From NCBI RefSeq assembly GCF_036373705.1, contig NC_089866.1, forward strand, positions 20,560,501-20,624,500: a stretch of 64,000 nucleotides of DNA, given 5' to 3'. Below the pieces are notes generated by a model. The model was not told the origin of the DNA and did no database searches. It saw only the letters and a program-made list of their open reading frames with translations. The translations under genes were made by a program, and so were the position numbers. This stretch comes from Amia ocellicauda (Eukaryota; Chordata; Actinopteri; Amiiformes; Amiidae). Shown here in pieces: positions 37,250-50,900 of the stretch (position 1 is the first letter of the stretch; every line of letters starts with the position of its first letter).

Positions 37250-37290
37250 CCTGCTCCCATGATGCTGTACTCATCTGTATTCATTTGACT
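34744..37290. other. CCDC62 3'UTR and CCDC62-HIP1R spacer
   Basis: AT-rich DNA after the CCDC62 stop. An AATAAA at 35078-35083, 335 bp past the stop, and another near 36672 are candidate polyadenylation signals. No gene is recognised. The long minus-strand frame reaching back from 37404 runs through the CT and TG repeats and is not coding. Confidence 0.45.
35174..35235 (-). mobile_element. SINE 3'-tail relic
   Basis: TTATTTATTTATTAATTCCT followed by AAGCAGATCCCCTTACCCGGGGCAATTTACA is the reverse complement of the tail seen in the full SINE at 59192-59391 (TGTAAGTCACCCTGGATAAG). A similar, weaker relic in the same orientation is at about 45485-45535. Both are short and diverged. Confidence 0.45.
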
Positions 37291-37507
37291 CGGCGCAGCG
37301 CAGCCGAGGCGACGCGTCTGTGAAGCGCTGCCCCCGGTCTCGTCCAGCGAAGAAGCGGCGCCTGGGCGGTTTAACGACACGCATCCTCTGGGAGAGTCGC
37401 TCAACTCGCGGTCCGCACCGTGTTTTTAGTGGTGGATTGTTTTGTTCCCTTCAAAACAAACCCCGAATAACAGATTATTTTAACATTATCGCACACCGGA
37501 CTGGAGA
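37147..37507 (+). promoter_or_regulatory. HIP1R promoter / 5'UTR with TG and CT tracts
   Basis: A TG run (about 37149-37167) and an uninterrupted CT run (37201-37246) are followed by a GC- and CpG-rich stretch (about 37290-37440) leading into the HIP1R start codon at 37508. Pyrimidine tracts beside a CpG-rich 5' region are common at TATA-less promoters. The transcription start is not fixed, and the promoter role is inferred from position. Confidence 0.55.
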
Positions 37508-40500
37508 ATGAATTCAATACGACAGGTGCCTTCCAGGGTGAAAAGCAAAAGGACTGAAACCAATTTGGGGGCGGAGAAAGAGCAATTTGACAAACAGCAG
37601 GTAAAGCGCATATTGTTATTAATTGCTACACTTGTTTTTTTTATTTTTTGGATGGCTTATTTCATCGTATAGGCTGCTGTGTGTCGCATGTATATTTAAA
37701 TATTGGTTTGTTTTTGTATCACGGGGGGCCTGGACAGTGAGCGCTTTTTCCTAAATGTTCCCGTCTGTGGAAATGTGACTGGAGACGGACACGGCACTGT
37801 ACACACACGGGTAGTTTGGTAGGGGTTTCGGGCTCTGGGGTGTTTTTCCCCATGAAAACAAGTCAAGGTTCAGTCGCATGTCCATCAGTACATTGGAAGA
37901 TATTGCCCAAATTGTACTTTATAGCACATCAGGTATTGCTGTATTGTCTCTGACTGTTGAAGCAGGCGGTTTGTGTACATAGATTACAGCTGCATTAAAG
38001 GTTACTGATTAACCACCAAGAGCAAGTGCCCATGGGTACCTAAAACGTTCTCTGTAGTTTATTTGTGGATGAGACGCTTAATTTGGTTGACTTGTCCTTT
38101 TTCTAGAGCAGTCCTGCGGCTGGCTGCTCGTTGCTCGTTGCGTTTGAAACGCTTATGGTTCCAGAGAGCCTGCAGCTCACACGCGTCACTCAGAGCTGCT
38201 GGGAGAGCGCAGACCCCGGCTGGAATAACACGAAACCCACGTTAGTTATTCGCCCCCGTTTTGCGAAAGGAGGCGAAGGGCGGACAAACAGTCCACGCCG
38301 CGGAGTTCAGTGTGTTCCCTTGACTGTGACTTAGGCGTGGAAAGTGCATGGGTCGTGTTCGTGCAGCGCAGGTTTCCGCACTTCTGCGCCGCTCCGCCAA
38401 TGGGATCGTTGGGATTCTGCAGATCTGCGCAGAACTGCGGAACTTTGCGCTACAACAACGCGGCCGTGGAACTTGTTTAACTAGTGACGTCATGAACGCT
38501 GTCTTACTTCCCACGTATTGGGAGGGTTCGGGAAGTTGAGGATTTGAGGATGCAATGGAGAGCAGTTGTTCAATGTAATGAGTAACTAAGTTGTTGCGTG
38601 CCGTTTTCGTTCCTTAGAGCACGATGTCAACCATTATGAATTTACGGACTTATGTACACCAGGGATTCCCTGTTCTGTTGGATTTTGTTCCAGCTGACAT
38701 CTTAATTGCTTAATTGAATCCTTAATTGAACAAACCATGCAATATACGGCTCAATTATGTAATTAAGACTTTATAGCTGTACGAAGTGCATCTAACATCT
38801 AAACTGGAACATGCCATTCAGGACTTGAGGATTCTGTTTTTTGCCCATTATTCTAGAAGCAAAGCTAAAACTATTTAGGACCGGATTGTTGGCTAGTGCA
38901 GGGGTGGCTAACCCTGGTCCTGGAGAGCTGCAATCCTGCAGAATTTCCAGGTCTCTCTTAATTACCAGTCAATGGATATCTTGAACACAGGGACATTTTG
39001 CCTAATTAAGACCCATAAATCGTTCAATTAAGCAGTTAACGATCTGGATAAAACAAAAACCTGCAGACCCTGTGGCTCTCCAGGACCAGGGTTAGCCACC
39101 CCTCGGCTAGTGAGTTACAAAAACTAACATTTTAAAAACCTTTTCCAAAGAAGCAAGTAAAACGTGTTTAAAGAGTCCAACCTTTGAACAGAAGTTGTCC
39201 TTCTGCTTTTATGTACTACATTTAGTTCAAACTGTTTGGGTAAAAAAACTACAAATAATTATAAATATGGTCAAAATGATGATGGAGCAGAAGAATAAGA
39301 TGGAGAGATTATTTGATACAGAATGGATGACTGCTGACCTGGTGCAGGAAGGTGTCCTTAGTTTAGGGTGTGAACAAAGCTTCCCAATATCAAGGTTTGA
39401 AACCACACCTCAAGCCATTTGGGTTTGGTCATATCCGATTGCTTTAGCAGAGGTCACGTTGAATGAAAGCAGTGCTCCCTATCCCAGATACCTCTCGGCG
39501 TGCCCTCTTCTGTTACCTGCAGCTGATCACTGTCACGTGTTTACCGTTGGCTGTAAAAACACAGGCCTATCACTCCATTCTTATGTCTAAAAAGGCACAT
39601 CAGTCTGTTTGTTATTTCTGACCCAATTATTTGTTTGATGGTTTTTCTTTGTCAGTGGATGCCTTAAACCAGCCCATAACACTGTGCTATAGGAATTCAT
39701 CCCCAGGCAAGAAGCATTGAAGGATGACTCCTGCCTGTTCCGTTTATCTAACAGTCTTGCTCGAGTGTGGTGCTAGATTTGTGCAAGACAGGTGCAGTGC
39801 TGTCATTCAATCCTCACTGTCCTAGAAGCATGTACATATAAAATCTCTCTGTCTGGCTTATCCATGCAGGGCAAAGCCTGATTTAAAATGACACTTTGCT
39901 TGTTTAGGCTAGGCTATATCTTAAGAGCTTCTAGAATAATGGAAAATACAAATAACCGGGAAGCAGCTTCCCTTGTCAACCATGATGCAGAAAGCAGCTC
40001 ACATGGGCACACATTCCTTGGTAATTGACGCCCTGTACTGTTGACTGAAATCTATTCTCCTGCCCGGCACGGGTGGCACTGATACTTGTGCCTGGTTCAG
40101 GAAGTATGTAATGCCAACCCAATCTTGAATTAGTAAACACTATGGGCCATTGGGATTTAAATACATTTGCTCATTGCTCCACATCATGTTTGAGATTGGT
40201 AGGGGAAATTACAAATATCAGTTCAAATGATAACACTTGTAATTTCTACCTACTAGCTGATGGAAAAAGAAGAGGAGTACTAAAACTCAGAATTGAACAT
40301 TACAGGATGTGAAAGTAGTTTCTGCATTAGCACTTAACAGCAGTTAAGCGGACTTTGAATCTGAATTTTCTAGTCAAATAATCTCCCTGTCACAAATGGC
40401 TTGACAAAGCATTTGAAATAAATTACATTAACCATAAAAGGCAAGTGTCCTGTTCAGATTATTTACAATCACATTGACATTAAAGGCCCTTAAATATTTC

Positions 40501-43500
40501 AGCAAAATATCAACCAGACTGTTTATTTATTTATTTATTTTTTTTGGGTCATACAGGTGCTGCTGTTTAATGTTTTCATAATGCAGTCAAGGTCAAATGG
40601 CTCCCGTGCAATATCCCACATAAGTTCTGTTGACACTTTCATCTTGTGTGGGCTTTTTCCTGCAAATTCTTCCCTGTTTCCCAAATCCAAAGAAACATAA
40701 TAGTATAAACATTGAAATACAGTTTAGATAAGGCTAGAGTGCAGCTGCTGGAAACAACATTACTCCCTTCTGGCCTATTACCTCCCTTCTGAGAGACCTG
40801 ATGCACACAGGAGCTGACTGTGGATAGGGGATGTGGAAATAAAACCTGTTGAATACAACTCATTGAATCTGATCTGCTCAGATGATTCAGTGACGAGGGG
40901 ACTAGTAAAGAGTACATCTATTTTACTAGTTTTTTAGTCTGTCACAGTTTAATTCCTGCAGGCCTTTCTTGTTTTTCCACCATCTTCCCAGAGTTCACTC
41001 TGCAGACCCAGCTGTCAGATGGCCACTTCAGTTCCAGAGGGAAGGTGTTTTTGTTTTTATAATCACGTGAGCGGGAATTCAGGACAATGTCTGCATCACA
41101 CTCAAATAAGTACACGCAGGCTTAACCCAGGCCTGTTTCCATACATACCACTAATGTCCCTTAACTTGCGTAACTCATGTTCTTAAGTCATTTTTTTTGT
41201 TTCCTGTAAGGTAGCAGAAATGCATTGTGAGCTTGTTTTCTTTTTAATCACTAAATGGACATCTCACACCTTCTCCCCACACAAACCTCTGTACACTCAG
41301 GTGGAACTTGTGGCATCTTCTCTTTGCATCACAGTGCGCTGACATAACATTGACATGTCGGAGGACAGGAAGGAAAACCTTGCCTGGCAGGGCTGGGCGT
41401 CAAGCTGTGCTATGTGAATGGTAGTGGGATGGCGTTTCCTCCCCTCCAGGGTCTGACCGCTGGGTGGGGTGCTCCCAGCAGCACGGCCTCGCAAGGCACC
41501 TGTGGTGACCATGGAGACCAGCCTCCTGCAGGAAGAGGAAATGAAGGGGCCGGATCAGAGCAGAGGCCTGGCATTGTTTCCAGGGGCAAATGAAACGTGA
41601 TTGGCTCAACAAACTATGAAAGCCTCAAAGTTTCATATCAGTCCCGCAGTGGGATCGCACAATAGGAAGGCTAAGATTATTTGTATTATTTTAACTGTCT
41701 ATGGTGATTATTTGTATTGGAGGAGGAATCCTTGTATGGTAAGGCAGGTATAGCTGCAGTGGGACTCATGGTTTATTTGAATAATGCCAACGGGTGCTGC
41801 ATGCCTTGGTTTGTATCTGCATTGTTTAGTGCCCCTGGAATCCCAGACATTCAGGAAAACCAGCTTCGAAAAAGCAGGGGAATCTCACTCTGCCAAACAA
41901 GACGTCTTCCTCATCGCTTCGTGGGCAGGCCGAATGTGATCCGACACAAATAAGTGTGGCTGTGTCTTTCCACAGTGCTGGTCTCTGTTAACCCTACAGC
42001 TGTGCTAGTGGACAGTGGACAATAAGTCAATGTGCTGAACCAGTCTTATTATTTAGACTGGAGTATTGAGAGATGGCATTCAAGTTTCCTTTTGCTCTTC
42101 AGATGAGATAAAAGATTATCAGCCATTACCTATAATGTTCCATTATCAGTTGGAGCCTGAACTTAGCAGTGAAAAGATTTTCTTTCTAAGAGATTACAGT
42201 AGAAGAGCCAGTGTAGGACCTCATTCTGCCCCACATCTATACAAATTCAGATAGCATTGGCATATTAAAAAGATGAATGATTATGGTTTTATAAATGTAC
42301 CAGATATCTGGTACGGATAATAACTTCTGAATGCATTTTACATAAGAGTATTTGCTGGATAGTATATTTTCATTTTGTTTTTTAAATATATATACATTTT
42401 AGATGCATGGTATTATATACATTTTGTTTTGCTTCCCTCTGCACTTTAAGTAGGCAATAGCTTGATATTAATATAATTATAATTTAAGGAGTGAGAGTCT
42501 AGAGGCCAATCTATCATTACAACATTGAGTGCTGGGGGGAGGAGGGAGGTTTGTTTTGCCAGTCTAAAATATGCACACCTATGTCATTCCAAAGGCATTA
42601 CTACTCCTGTTGTTGTCGGAGGCCTGCGAGATCCATCACTTTCACTGCAGTGTGAGGGGGGGCACATCCTCCACAAGCTCTTCACTTGCACAACTTTCTG
42701 TTCCCGGACTGCTGTGAAGCGCAAACATTGCTGCAGCAGTGAGTACAGGAGGCTGCATTGTCTCTGGCTCCAGAAATGCAAGCGTGTGTACCTGTGTACA
42801 GGAAGTAGGCCCCTGTCAAATGGTGGTGTTTTTGAACGTGACCATTTGCATGCTGCCCACATTTCTCCTCCGTGTCAACACCCTTCGCTGTAAAGCAGTC
42901 CTTCCTGCAGTTCTGTTTGAACACCGAAACGGTTATACTTGCTGCAGTGAGAGGACATAAATATCACAATTATCCATGCTTCTTTTCTATGTCAGTTTTG
43001 TTTTCCATTAATATCACATTTAAAACAAACAAACAAACAAAAAAAAAAGTTTGAAAATTCATCTTGTTTCAGCCACTGTTAGTCCCGAAAGTCTGGTAAC
43101 ATTCTCTTTGGTCTGGAAGGTCTGTTTCACGGTGTTACAACTTTCAATTATTTATTTTCACTTAAAAGAAAAAGCAATAAATTAAATAAGGAGGAAAGAA
43201 GAAAAATATGGAGTATTCTCTTAAAACCCTATTGCATTTCTACTGCCTTGCCTCTTCTGTAATCAGGATCTTCACCTTCAACTGCCACAGCTTCTATAGC
43301 CGTGTGAAAATGTACGTTGTATGAGCCTGTCATCGAATACACCGGGGTAGGCTACACTGCCCTGAAAAGAAAAAGCTTGCAGTGTTTTACAATCCATGGT
43401 TGAGTTATTTTTTTGTCACATAAAAAAAAAGAACTACTAGTGCTCTGGCGCTGCCAGGCTTGAGTTACTGACAATATAAAAGCAGAACTGCTCAAGAGCC

Positions 43501-46097
43501 ACGGGTCATTGTTCTGTGTGATACAGCAGGAGGGTAAGGAGGTAAGGAGAAACTTTGCACAAGAAACAACATGGTTGAAAGGTTTGAGGAAAAAAAAAAA
43601 TTAGTGTGAAGAAAGGACTGGTAAACAAATCCTTTTACGGGTCATCTGCTGCTACTGAAACCAGTATGGTGCCCTTATTTACTTTACTTGGAAGTGCACG
43701 GTCTTGCAGCTTTGAAAAAGTGGGATGTGTGGTCGTACGAGGTGGTTGCCCACAAGAGTCATTTGCTGGTCTGGACTCAATTCCATAAAAACCCACAGAG
43801 CGTGGCCTGCAAAAGCTTTCACATACAGTGGGGGAAAAAAAGTATTTGATCCCCTGCTAATTTTGTATGTTTGCCCACTGACAAAGAAATGATCAGTCTA
43901 TAATTTTAAAATTGTAGGTGTATTTTAACAGTGAGAGACAGAATAACAACAAAAAAATCCAGAAAAACGCATTTCAAAAAAGTTATAAATTGATTTGCAT
44001 GTTAATGAGGGAAATAAGTATTTGACCCCTTCGACTTAGTACTTGGTGGCGAAACCCTTGTTGGCTATCACAGAGTTCAGACGTTTCTTGTAGTTGGCCA
44101 CCAGGTTTGCACACATCTCAGGAGGGATTTTGTCCCACTCCTCTTTGCAGATCCTCTCCAAGTCATTAAGGTTTCGAGGCTGACGTTTGGCAACTCGAAC
44201 CTTCAGCTCCCTCCACAGATTTTCTATGGGATTAAGGTCTGGAGACTGGCTAGGCCACTCCAGGACCTTAATGTGCTTCTTCTTGAGACACTCCTTTGTT
44301 GCCTTGGCTGTGTGTTTTGGGTCATTGTCATGCTGGAATACCCATCCATGACCCATTTTCAATGCCCTGGCTGAGGGAAGGAGGTTCTCACCCAAGATTT
44401 GACGGTACATGGCCCCGTCCATCGTCCCTTTGATGCGGTCCAGTTGTCCTGTCCCCTTAGCAGAAAAACACCCCAAAGCATAATGTTTCCACCTCCATGT
44501 TTGACGGTGGGGATGGTGTTCTTGGGGTCATTCCCCCTCCTCCAAACACGGCGAGTTGAGTTGATGCCAAAGACCTCGATTTTGGTTTCATCTGACCACA
44601 ACACTTTCACCCAGTTCTCCTCTGAATCATTCAGATGTTCATTGGCAAACTTCAGACGGGCCTGTACATGTGCTTTCTTGAGCAGGGGGACCTTGCGGGC
44701 GCTTCAGGATTTCAGTCCTTCACGGCGTAGTGTGTTACCAATTGTTTTCTTGGTGACTATGGTCCCAGCTGCCTAGAGATCATTAACAAGATCCTCCCGT
44801 GTAGTTCTGGGCTGATTCCTCACCGTTCTCATGATCATTGAAACTCCACGAAGTGAGATCTTGCATGGAGCCCCAGACCGAGGGAGACTGACAGTTATTT
44901 TGTGTTTCTTCCATTTGTGAATAATCGCACCAACTGTTGTCACCTTCTCACCAAGCTGCTTGGCGATGGTCTTGTAGCCCATTCCAGCCTTGTGTAGGTC
45001 TACAATCTTGTCCCTGACATCCTTGGACAGCTCTTTGGTCTTGGCCATGGTGGAGAGTTTGGAATCTGATTGATTGATTGCTTCTGTGGACAGGTGTCTT
45101 TTATACAGGTAACAAGCTGAGATTAGGAGCACTCCCTTTAAGAGAGTGCTCCTAATCTCAGTTCGTTACCTGTATAAAAGACACCTGGGAGCCAGAAATC
45201 TTGCTGATTGATAGGGGATCAAATACTTATTTCCCTCATTAACATGCAAATCAATTTATAACTTTTTTGAAATGGCACTGGTACAGCCCCTGAGTGCAAC
45301 TTTCCTGGCTACGAGGGAGGATGGATCAGTGCCAGGCCTGAACAGGAAGCACTCAACACCTTAATGAGAACCAGACGGCTGTAAGGACACTGGACAGGGT
45401 TTGAGACTTGAGACGTGGATTACATGTAGGGTTTGCTTAAAATGTGATGCACTTGGCATACCATGTGATGTTCTTTATGATTATTATTTATGCATGTAAT
45501 AGTAAATGCCCTTACCCAGAGTGACTTACTGTAGTACTGTTTGCTTGCCACTAAAACTTTACATATTACAGTAAGTGCAGTTCAGTACAATATACAGCAT
45601 TGGTGATAAGCATCCAAAATCAATACAATAAACCGCAGTAGTATCAGTCTTACTTAAAGTGAACTACGATCTACAGAATGTTAAAACTACCCGTTTAATA
45701 TAGACTGTTAACTGTTCAGACAAATTGAAATAAAATTGACTTCTAATGGACTTCTAATTAACTGGGGAAGATATTGTGTATAGGGTCAGGCACTGAGGCC
45801 CCCTGATCTGTGGGTTGTTCCTGCAGTGTTTCTGGAGGCTTTCAGACCTCTTTCACCTCACACTCCAGGCCACACACTAATAATATGATCCCTTTCTGTG
45901 TCACTTGGAACAGCTGACTGGACTCCCCTAGCTGGTCTGACTGTTTGAAGTCAGGTTGCTATTCAGGTGAATGCATAACTGATAGAACTGCACTTTACAG
46001 AGCAGGTGGAAGAGAAAATGAACCCCTGTATTTAATTTAGAAAATGTGCTGTTGCTCGCCCATAATTACGGGAATGTGGACAGAGAAAAGACTGCAC

Positions 46098-46139
<42 letters not shown>

Positions 46140-47872
46140 GTTGGTCAATTTATTTATTATCCATGAATCTATATAGGAGATAATTGATGTTTAGATTCTG
46201 CTTTACAGGTAGTCTTGGAGTTTGACTAATGCTCCTGTCTCGTATGGTCTCGGCACCAGTGTACCATTAAGTTCTCTCATATTCTTGCAGCCATTGAAAA
46301 ATGATTCTTATAGCCGTGGGTCACAACTGGTGTGAAGATGAGATTGAGATTTGATTAAAGCTGCACTTAATCAGGATCGCAGTGGAAAAGCCTGTTGGTA
46401 AGAAGGAGAGTTGATTGGAACCCATGCCTCTTTTCCGTGAACACAGATGCCTCTTTTCAGGTCTTGATTTGATTGTGTGTGTGAGACGGAGCACATATGC
46501 ACTGTGAATCTGAAATTTCCATTGCTTTAGAAGCTGCACCTGGACTTTAATTTATTTACTGTTTCCCTAAATTCTCTTATGCCCCAGGAAGCTCACTCTG
46601 GCGACTGTCAGTATGTCTGTGGCTGCTCAGGCCTGGTTCCGTCCCACGCTTGGCAAGTGGGTCACACAGTGGCTGCAAGGGACACGGCCCCATATTAATC
46701 TTCTCACTCGGTGGACTGCTGTTGTGAGCAACTACACACAGCACAGCTCCGATACTTGTTTTTTGTGGTGTATATCGGTCTGTGATTAAACCTCTCACTG
46801 GTTGATTTAGTTGTGACCTCATTCTCCACATAACAGAAACCAGAGGAGTTCCTCTCTCTAATTATCAGTGCATCAGTTATCGTCTTTGGAATGTAAGCTT
46901 CCCCAATGCACTGTGGTAAACGCTGGAATTTGTCACTGCACTTATGTTTTTTCTGATAAATGACCCAGTCCGGTAGCTGGGGAGGAAAGTAGTGCTGTGC
47001 CCCCACTGGGCCCATTTAAAATCCAAGGCAACAGTACACACAGGCTAGATGCACTGACCAGGCCCAGGATTTTCACATTAAGGAGATCTGATCTGTTACT
47101 GCACTCAATATCCATATGATTAGTTCTGTACCCTTCTGATCATGATGCCAAGAAAAACCTTTCATCAGAAATCTGAGTTTGCCCCAGTCTTTTAACAGCT
47201 TGTGCACATTCCACCCTGCACGTTTAGCATCACACATCATTGTGCCCTGTTACACCACTTGTTGGCAAGTGATTTATTTTTTACTTATGTATGACACACA
47301 AAAAATTACCCTTGTTTTTTCATGTCGTACAGAGCGTGACATGTTATGGGTGTTCCTCCGTATGTAACCTTGAAGGCTAGGACTCGAAGTGTGTTGAATT
47401 AAGCTGATAAGGACTAGCATAAACAGGTGCCCTATGCACAGAGCAGCCCACAGTCTAGCACAGTCTCGGGACAGAGAGGCGTCTGGAATATGTCGAAGCT
47501 GAAGGTGCAGGATGCTTTGTTGAAGAACAAGGACGAAAAGGTGAGCGCAGGATCTGTCTTGGATCACTGATTTAAATGAATTGTTCGCTTGAAGCTCTAG
47601 TTGGGATATAAGAAGGTTCTGCACATAGGAGTCTGGCTCTTGCTCTGGTATCGGCTTTAAGACAGTCATGTAGATGTCACTTTGCCTGACCCATTTAGCT
47701 GTGGTGTACCGAGCCAGGGAGTTACACACACAGATTATTCCACATCTATAGTCTCATCCTGTTTGCATCATCTTAGACTCTGCTAGCGTGTTCCTTTTGA
47801 TTTATGTAATTGAGACCATAAAATTGGTCTTTCATCAGTGCTGTATTGTAGGAGTGTGAGCTGTAGAGCCTG

Positions 47873-47914
<42 letters not shown>

Positions 47915-50900
47915 ATTAGTGTGCTGAAGCAACACAATCCCGTCTGGTACAGAATTAGAATGAAAAGCCGTTAGTCACACCGGTTGAAACTAATCATAGT
48001 CTGAATGTCCAGCCGTGTAGTAAATTACTATTGCACTCCAATCATCTGAAGACAGTTACTTTAACGAGAGGGTAATCTGCTGTTTATCTTTATTTATTTA
48101 TTTATTTTAAGTGTCAGGCAGTGTAAATGCATTATAAATGCTTTCCCATGGCAACTCTATACACATGCCATCTGCCCTGTTAGAGGTGCCAGGCAGTGCT
48201 TGCCAGGGTCTGGAGAGCAGCCAGAGATCGCCCAGCTGATGCCCTCCCTGCACCGCTGGCACAGGCTCTCATTATCCCCCCACTGTCTTTCACTTGAAGC
48301 GCCGTCCGTCCGCAGTAATGAACCAGGGACACCAACGGCACCACAAGAAGGGTCTTCATTAACTTGGATCCCACTTCTAGTGTCTGTCCCACTCTTGGAT
48401 CTCTGTTAATTGGTGCCACAGTGGAGCTCTGTGTTCAGTGAGGTCACTGCTGCTGGCCCTAAATGATTTCTTTATGCAGTGGGAGCTCGCCGGCTGCAGG
48501 GCTCCTGAAACGGGCCTTTTTCTCCTTCTGAGATCATTTCCAGAAATGTCTGTGACTAAACCCCCGGGAATAATGAAACGCTTGCGCTGCATGCTTGTTC
48601 TGTACTTTGAAAGGGGGAGGGGAGGGCCAGGGATGAATGCACCATGGAATGAAAGGAACTTTTAGAATCTGTACAACCTGAACAGATCCATGAAGGAAAC
48701 AAACCTTAACAAATTGTCCATACATCATATCTGGAGTCCAAGAGGCTTCAGGGAGCCAGCATTTGACTCTCTAAACCTGTAATCTTTTGGTATGCCCTCG
48801 TCTCTGACATGGTGGTGGATTTACATCACTTAAGGAGCTTAGAACACCTTATTATTGCTGCCCAAAGCAACAAAGATTCAGATTTTTATCTTTTGGCTTG
48901 AATCCCATCAGACTTCCCAATATACATCAAATGAGCTCTCTGTTTGAATGCCATTTTGTTTCTGGATATACCAGTATCAAATGTAGGTCACCTGAGTTGA
49001 GTGCGCAGTAGTTGCTATTGTTACAAAGTCCTTTTGGTCTCCTCTGAGTGCTGGGAGTCCTGGGCAGGGAATCAGGGGAGAGCCCTAATTGGCTGATATT
49101 CAGTCCCCTATTGGGGGTTGGTTGTTCTAGAATGCTCCAGACCATTGTTTGTTTCTCACTCCCTCTCAAGTTCATTGTTCTGTTTTCAATGGTATTTTCA
49201 GTAGTGATAGTGAGGAGAACTAAAGGTACCTTTGTGAGTCTTCACAATAGAAGTATTTTTTGTTTTGTTGGTTTATGATTTTATATGCTTGAAAAAAAAA
49301 TACATCCATTTAATTCTTGCTGATTGTACACAAATGGACAGTACAGCTGGCATTGTGAATGAGTGGCTTACAGCTCTGTTGTAATGACTCTCCCCCACTA
49401 AATGTAGCCTTTTACAAATGAGTCGTCCTTCTGCCCACGACATCTGTCTCCCACTCCAGCATTTACAAAAAAATCCACTAAAGCAGAACAGTTTTGCATA
49501 CTAAGCTTAACTTCCCAGAGTTATTAAAATCCCTGTGGAGGGGAGGCTTTGTTTTGACAGTGCTGTCAGAGTGCTGTTTAGTGAAGTGCGCTGGGATTGT
49601 CCTCAGGAGAATTGGGAGAACACATTGCCGAGCTCTGTCGTTCTCGCTGTCAGTTTGGTCGGTGCAGAAGCTCGTTTACTTTAAGGCACAGGCACTGACA
49701 AAAAAGCTTGCACGTCAGCTACAAATAACTGTCTGCTCCCCGATAAAAAATATCAATTAAGTGGTTGTCACAGATGCACATTTGCACAAGTTGTCATTGC
49801 ATATTAATATGAAATTGGCATTGTGCCTTCCTGTGGTTTACTGGAAAACCTGGCTGCACACCTGCATATTTGCCAGATTGTCTTAAAAGAGATGGGGGGT
49901 CAGAGTCAATATGCATCCAGGGTATCCAGATGTGTGGTGGCAAGGGAGGGAAGGTCATATGGAGTTCAGCGGCCACATTGCCCAGAGTTACCGTCTGGGA
50001 GAGACCCAGGGGGGACCCAAGTTCTCACCCATGTAGCTCCGCAGTAGATGGGTGAACTGGTGAGAATGAAGAGGGCTCAGCAACTCTGGGAGCATAGTTT
50101 GCAGGCATCAGCTTTTCTGTGGTGAAGAGTGGGGCTATTTGGCTCAACTGCATTTCAATACTTTGTGTTTAAAGAATACATTAAATCCTAATATTACAGT
50201 AAGCGCCTGCCAGGAGTCCTAGAGTGTAAACCGATAAAAGAGAAGGTCGTTCTGTGGTGGTGTGGGTGGGTAGGAGTCGTGTACCGTAGAACAACAGCTT
50301 AGTGAGAAAAGCAAACGCAACCTTGTGGTCACAAAAGGATGTGCAAGGACATTCATGTTTCCTAGTGGGTTTTATGTGAAAATGAACATTGCCAGTAATT
50401 GCTTAGAATATACACGTTATGATTTACTTTTGCAGCATTATGCAATGAACTCAATTTGACATGCTTTTGATTATACAGTAGAATTGATTTAGGCCTATGC
50501 TAATGACCTGTGAAATATTGAAAATGAACGGTGCGACAGGCCTGTGTCGAAATAAACAGCAGGTTTTTCTGTTTTGTCGTTTATCCTCCAAAAGCTTTTT
50601 AAGTTTAAAAGAACTTATCCTGGTTCATATCTACGCATGATCTAAGTTTTTATTGGATTCCTTCACAATTCGAGAAACGTACTGCTTTGTGGGTGTAGCA
50701 CTTGCTCCACGGCTCCACCCTTGCAACCACAAACAAAGAGGTGTATTTTCAATCTGTCTGGAAAGTTTTTTTCTGCAAGTTTTGACACTGCCTAGTTTAA
50801 TAATAACTCACAATACCTATTGGTCTGTTTACAGTTTGATAGGCTTATCACAGGGAACCCAGGGCAGCTGTAGATTGGCTCTTGGTTCTTATACACACAC

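Noticed and set aside
36844-37404. A 186-codon minus-strand open frame
   Set aside because: It reads through the CT and TG repeats (RERERER) and the HIP1R 5'UTR, with no domain. A by-product of simple sequence.
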